From contig NZ_OY730232.1 of NCBI RefSeq assembly GCF_963422545.1, forward strand, positions 248,001-312,000: a DNA stretch of 64,000 nt, given 5' to 3'. This document shows, one piece after another, positions 61,448-64,000 of this stretch. The position numbers were made by a program, and so were the translations under genes. The notes beneath the pieces were generated by a model. The model saw only the letters and a program-made list of their open reading frames with translations, made no database searches and was not told the origin of the DNA. This DNA is from an uncultured Flavobacterium sp. Its GTDB lineage: Bacteria; Bacteroidota; Bacteroidia; Flavobacteriales; Flavobacteriaceae. The stretch's first letter is position 1; each line of letters opens with the position of its first letter.

Positions 61448-64000
61448 TTAATAGATGATAATTTTTTTAACAAGCGTTTGTTGTTCTGTTTCCAATACCA
61501 AAATATACATTCCGGATTGTAACGAAGTATTAAAATCGACTTCATACTTTTTCTTTCCTGAATCTTTTTTCTGTGTACTAAATTCTCCCGCAGTAGAAAA
61601 CAGTCTTAAGTTTATAGCACTATTATTCTCTAAATTGACAACTGCTTTAAAGTTTCCATCACTTGGGTTTGGGGTTACTATAAAATCTGTAATAAAGTTT
61701 GACATTGTACCTGCATTTGGCAATGTACTTCTTTGTTCTACCGTAATACTTTTGTTGTATGTAGCATAACAATCCCCCTGAGTTTGTTGCAGCCCAATTG
61801 AGTAAACTCCTTTTGCATCAAATTTTAGTGTTATATATTTTTCTTTTTCCTCGACAATTTTCACTCCTTTAGGAATCACCCATTTTGTACTTTCTCCAAA
61901 AGGATTACTGGTATTGACCAAAATAACTTCTTCATCCAGATAGGCCTGAGAACTCAATAAAAACTCAGAACTGATAACTGCCTTATTTGTTTTTATTACA
62001 ATTTCATCTTCACCAATACAGCCTAATGCCGAAGTTACCTTTACATGATAAGTTCCTGCTTTGGTCAAACCTACTTTTGCCTGATTTGAAGTAAATCCGT
62101 TTGTAGACGTCCAGTTGTACTGTGCTTTTTGATCTGCAATTGTTGCATCTAAATCTAAAACCTGATCGTTACACAAGGTTCTGTCTTTTCCTAAATCTAC
62201 CACAATTGGGTTTGGATCTTTTAAAATAAATTTCTTTTTATATATACAACAATCCGGACATATAATAGTTACTTCATAATTTCCCGCTGTAAGATTATTC
62301 AAATCTTTGGTAGTCGCTCCGGTATTCCATAAATAGCTATAGGGTAAATTTCCTCCTGTAACATTTAGCTGTATTGCCCCATCATTACCTTTATAGCATG
62401 TTGGATTTTTTACTGTTTCGGTAGTCAGTATTCCTTTAGGATCTCCTACAAAAATACTTCCCTGAACAATACATCCTTTTGCGTCAGTTACAACTACAAA
62501 ATAATTGTTAGTTGTAATGTTTTCTATTTTTGCTGTTGTTGCACCATTTGTCCATTCATACGTATACGGCGCAGTTCCTCCAGTTACCAGAGCTTCTGCC
62601 CATCCGTCATCTCCATTGTTACAACTGGCGTTGAGTTTTGTAAAGGTCAAAATCAGTTTTGCCGGCTCCGGCATAAACTGTGTAACATCTATTTCTTTTA
62701 TTAGAACGTTGTTTACATAAGAACCAAGTTTTATTCCGTTGGCATCTTCAATATTCAAGGCATACGTTCCATGAGACAGATTTTCGGCTGTTTCATCGTG
62801 ATTGTTCCAAATAATCCATGATCCATCTTTTTGCTGTTTCTTCCAGGTATAAAAATAAGGTAATCCATTATTTTTATCTGTCTTTAACTGAATTCCTCCC
62901 TTAACATGAGCCACTAATAATCCGTCTTGCGATTCATCTCTTTGATTGTCCTGCGGATTAGCATCAGTTTCATTTCCAAATTCATTACTCACATTACAGG
63001 AAATAGTACGAACTACTTCAAAAGTAACTTCAAGCGGATCAGGATCGTCTAAAGTTGTAACAGAATTTACCACTGTACAGCTTATTTTATTTGTTGCTGC
63101 ATCATAGTTTGCATCACGAACCGTTAGACTGTATGTTTCCTCAGGAAGCCCGTTTAAAATAATCGTATAAGCACCATTATTAAAACTCGTTGTGGTTGTA
63201 GTTTGTGTTATCCCTTTACTGTTTTTCCATTCAAACCAATACGAGTTGTCTGGTAAAATAGTACCTCCGGTAACATCTACTACAATTTTTCCATTGGTAG
63301 CTTTATAAAAACTCGGGTTCAAAACTTCAGTGTATTTTATAGCAAGTGGTGTTATAGGTTGCAAAATCGTGACACTTTCCTGTGTTGTACATCCTTTTGC
63401 ATCTGTAATAAATACCCAATATTCGCCTGCTTTTAAAACCGTATTTTCATCAATTTCTACTTCATTAGACCATTTATACTCATAAGGCGGTGTCCCTCCT
63501 ACAACATGAGCTGTTGCCCAGCCATCGTTTCCTTCATTACAAAAAACGTCGCCATGCGTAATAGTAACAGCTAATTTTGGAGGTTCCTGCATCAATTGGG
63601 TAACGTCAATTTCCTGTGTTAGCACATTATTGACATAAGTCCCTAACATGATTCCGTTTCTGTCTTTTACGTTTAAGGCATAATTTCCGTGTGAAAGATT
63701 TGGAGCTATTGAGTCCTGTATTGCTAAGCCTTTCCATGAACCATCTGCCTGTTGCTTTTTCCAATAAAAATAATATGGTAATCCATTATTTTTATCTGCT
63801 GCAAGCGGGGTTCCACCAGTTACGTGAGCCACCAAAATACCATCTTGCGACTCGTCACGCTGACCATCTTTTGGCGTTGTATCTTTATCATTACCAAATT
63901 CGTTACTTGTATTACAGGAAATAGTACGGGTGATTTCAAAAACAACTTTTAAAGGATCTGGTTCGTTCAATGTTACTTTCGACTCTAGTACTGAACAATT
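61448..64000 (-). CDS. SprB-repeat surface protein with T9SS type A sorting domain (5' end outside window)
   Basis: The frame is open across the right edge; only the C-terminal 850 codons are inside. The sequence is a series of SprB-type repeats (VTGGTPPYEYKWSNE ... VFITDAKGCTTQESVTILQP; VTGGTAPYTYEWTNGATTAK), alternating with larger modules that occur at least twice (VFEITRTISCNTSNEFGN). After an Ig-like stretch it ends in a type A sorting domain (DFIVTPNPSDGNFKAVV ... LQSGMYILVLETEQQTLVKK). SprB repeats are surface-exposed modules of gliding adhesins. The toxin gene follows after 3 bp, so this protein may present or help export the toxin. Confidence 0.9.
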   Translation of the reverse strand, partial: NCSVLESKVTLNEPDPLKVVFEITRTISCNTSNEFGNDKDTTPKDGQRDESQDGILVAHVTGGTPLAADKNNGLPYYFYWKKQQADGSWKGLAIQDSIAPNLSHGNYALNVKDRNGIMLGTYVNNVLTQEIDVTQLMQEPPKLAVTITHGDVFCNEGNDGWATAHVVGGTPPYEYKWSNEVEIDENTVLKAGEYWVFITDAKGCTTQESVTILQPITPLAIKYTEVLNPSFYKATNGKIVVDVTGGTILPDNSYWFEWKNSKGITQTTTTTSFNNGAYTIILNGLPEETYSLTVRDANYDAATNKISCTVVNSVTTLDDPDPLEVTFEVVRTISCNVSNEFGNETDANPQDNQRDESQDGLLVAHVKGGIQLKTDKNNGLPYFYTWKKQQKDGSWIIWNNHDETAENLSHGTYALNIEDANGIKLGSYVNNVLIKEIDVTQFMPEPAKLILTFTKLNASCNNGDDGWAEALVTGGTAPYTYEWTNGATTAKIENITTNNYFVVVTDAKGCIVQGSIFVGDPKGILTTETVKNPTCYKGNDGAIQLNVTGGNLPYSYLWNTGATTKDLNNLTAGNYEVTIICPDCCIYKKKFILKDPNPIVVDLGKDRTLCNDQVLDLDATIADQKAQYNWTSTNGFTSNQAKVGLTKAGTYHVKVTSALGCIGEDEIVIKTNKAVISSEFLLSSQAYLDEEVILVNTSNPFGESTKWVIPKGVKIVEEKEKYITLKFDAKGVYSIGLQQTQGDCYATYNKSITVEQRSTLPNAGTMSNFITDFIVTPNPSDGNFKAVVNLENNSAINLRLFSTAGEFSTQKKDSGKKKYEVDFNTSLQSGMYILVLETEQQTLVKKIIIY

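Overview
The window looks like a chromosomal accessory region of a gliding flavobacterium (Bacteroidota, Flavobacterium-like). The DNA is AT-rich and no Shine-Dalgarno pattern stands out. There are many signal peptides ending in A-Q and several type IX secretion (T9SS) C-terminal sorting domains of both type A and type B. The window also holds SprB-type repeats, a PorP/SprF-like protein, a PorE-like OmpA protein, and a Bacteroidota-type II-C Cas9.

Layout. (1) 1-4.6 kb: cas9 on the minus strand, its 3' end cut by the window edge, with a divergent tracrRNA just upstream. No cas1, cas2 or array is inside the window. (2) 5.4-11.3 kb: a plus-strand curli (type VIII secretion / functional amyloid) operon with two curlins, a CsgH-like/CsgE fusion, CsgF, CsgG with a C-terminal barrel extension, and a beta-propeller lipoprotein. 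(3) 11.3-25.8 kb: two giant minus-strand repeat adhesins with closely related C-terminal halves and duplicated 3' flanks, plus the stump of a third truncated beside an IS3-family remnant. (4) 25.8-28.5 kb: a graveyard of transposase remnants with a DUF6194-like gene and two small unknown genes. (5) 28.5-40 kb: a gliding/T9SS adhesin unit of a small secreted protein, a 2599-aa vWA-domain repeat adhesin with a type B sorting domain, a PorP/SprF-like outer-membrane protein and a PorE-like OmpA protein. (6) 40.2-42.5 kb: a decayed integrative element with direct repeats, a ParDE-like toxin-antitoxin pair, twin palindromes, a tRNA 3' fragment and a broken tyrosine recombinase. (7) 42.5-64 kb: a long minus-strand block. 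Read in the direction of transcription it holds a SprB-repeat T9SS protein, a 1747-aa multidomain polymorphic toxin with a zincin-like centre and a PD-(D/E)xK nuclease tip, an array of immunity genes separated by two copies of a ~150-bp inverted-repeat element (one next to an orphan toxin tip), and five envelope proteins: a secreted protein, two lipoproteins, an outer-membrane barrel and a 1573-aa protein.

Most of the window is devoted to the cell surface: amyloid, adhesins and probably contact-dependent competition. The best candidate for a little-described system is the block at 42.5-64 kb, a T9SS-associated polymorphic toxin locus with a modular immunity array and a co-oriented set of large envelope proteins. 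All family calls were made by eye from translated motifs. No database search was possible.
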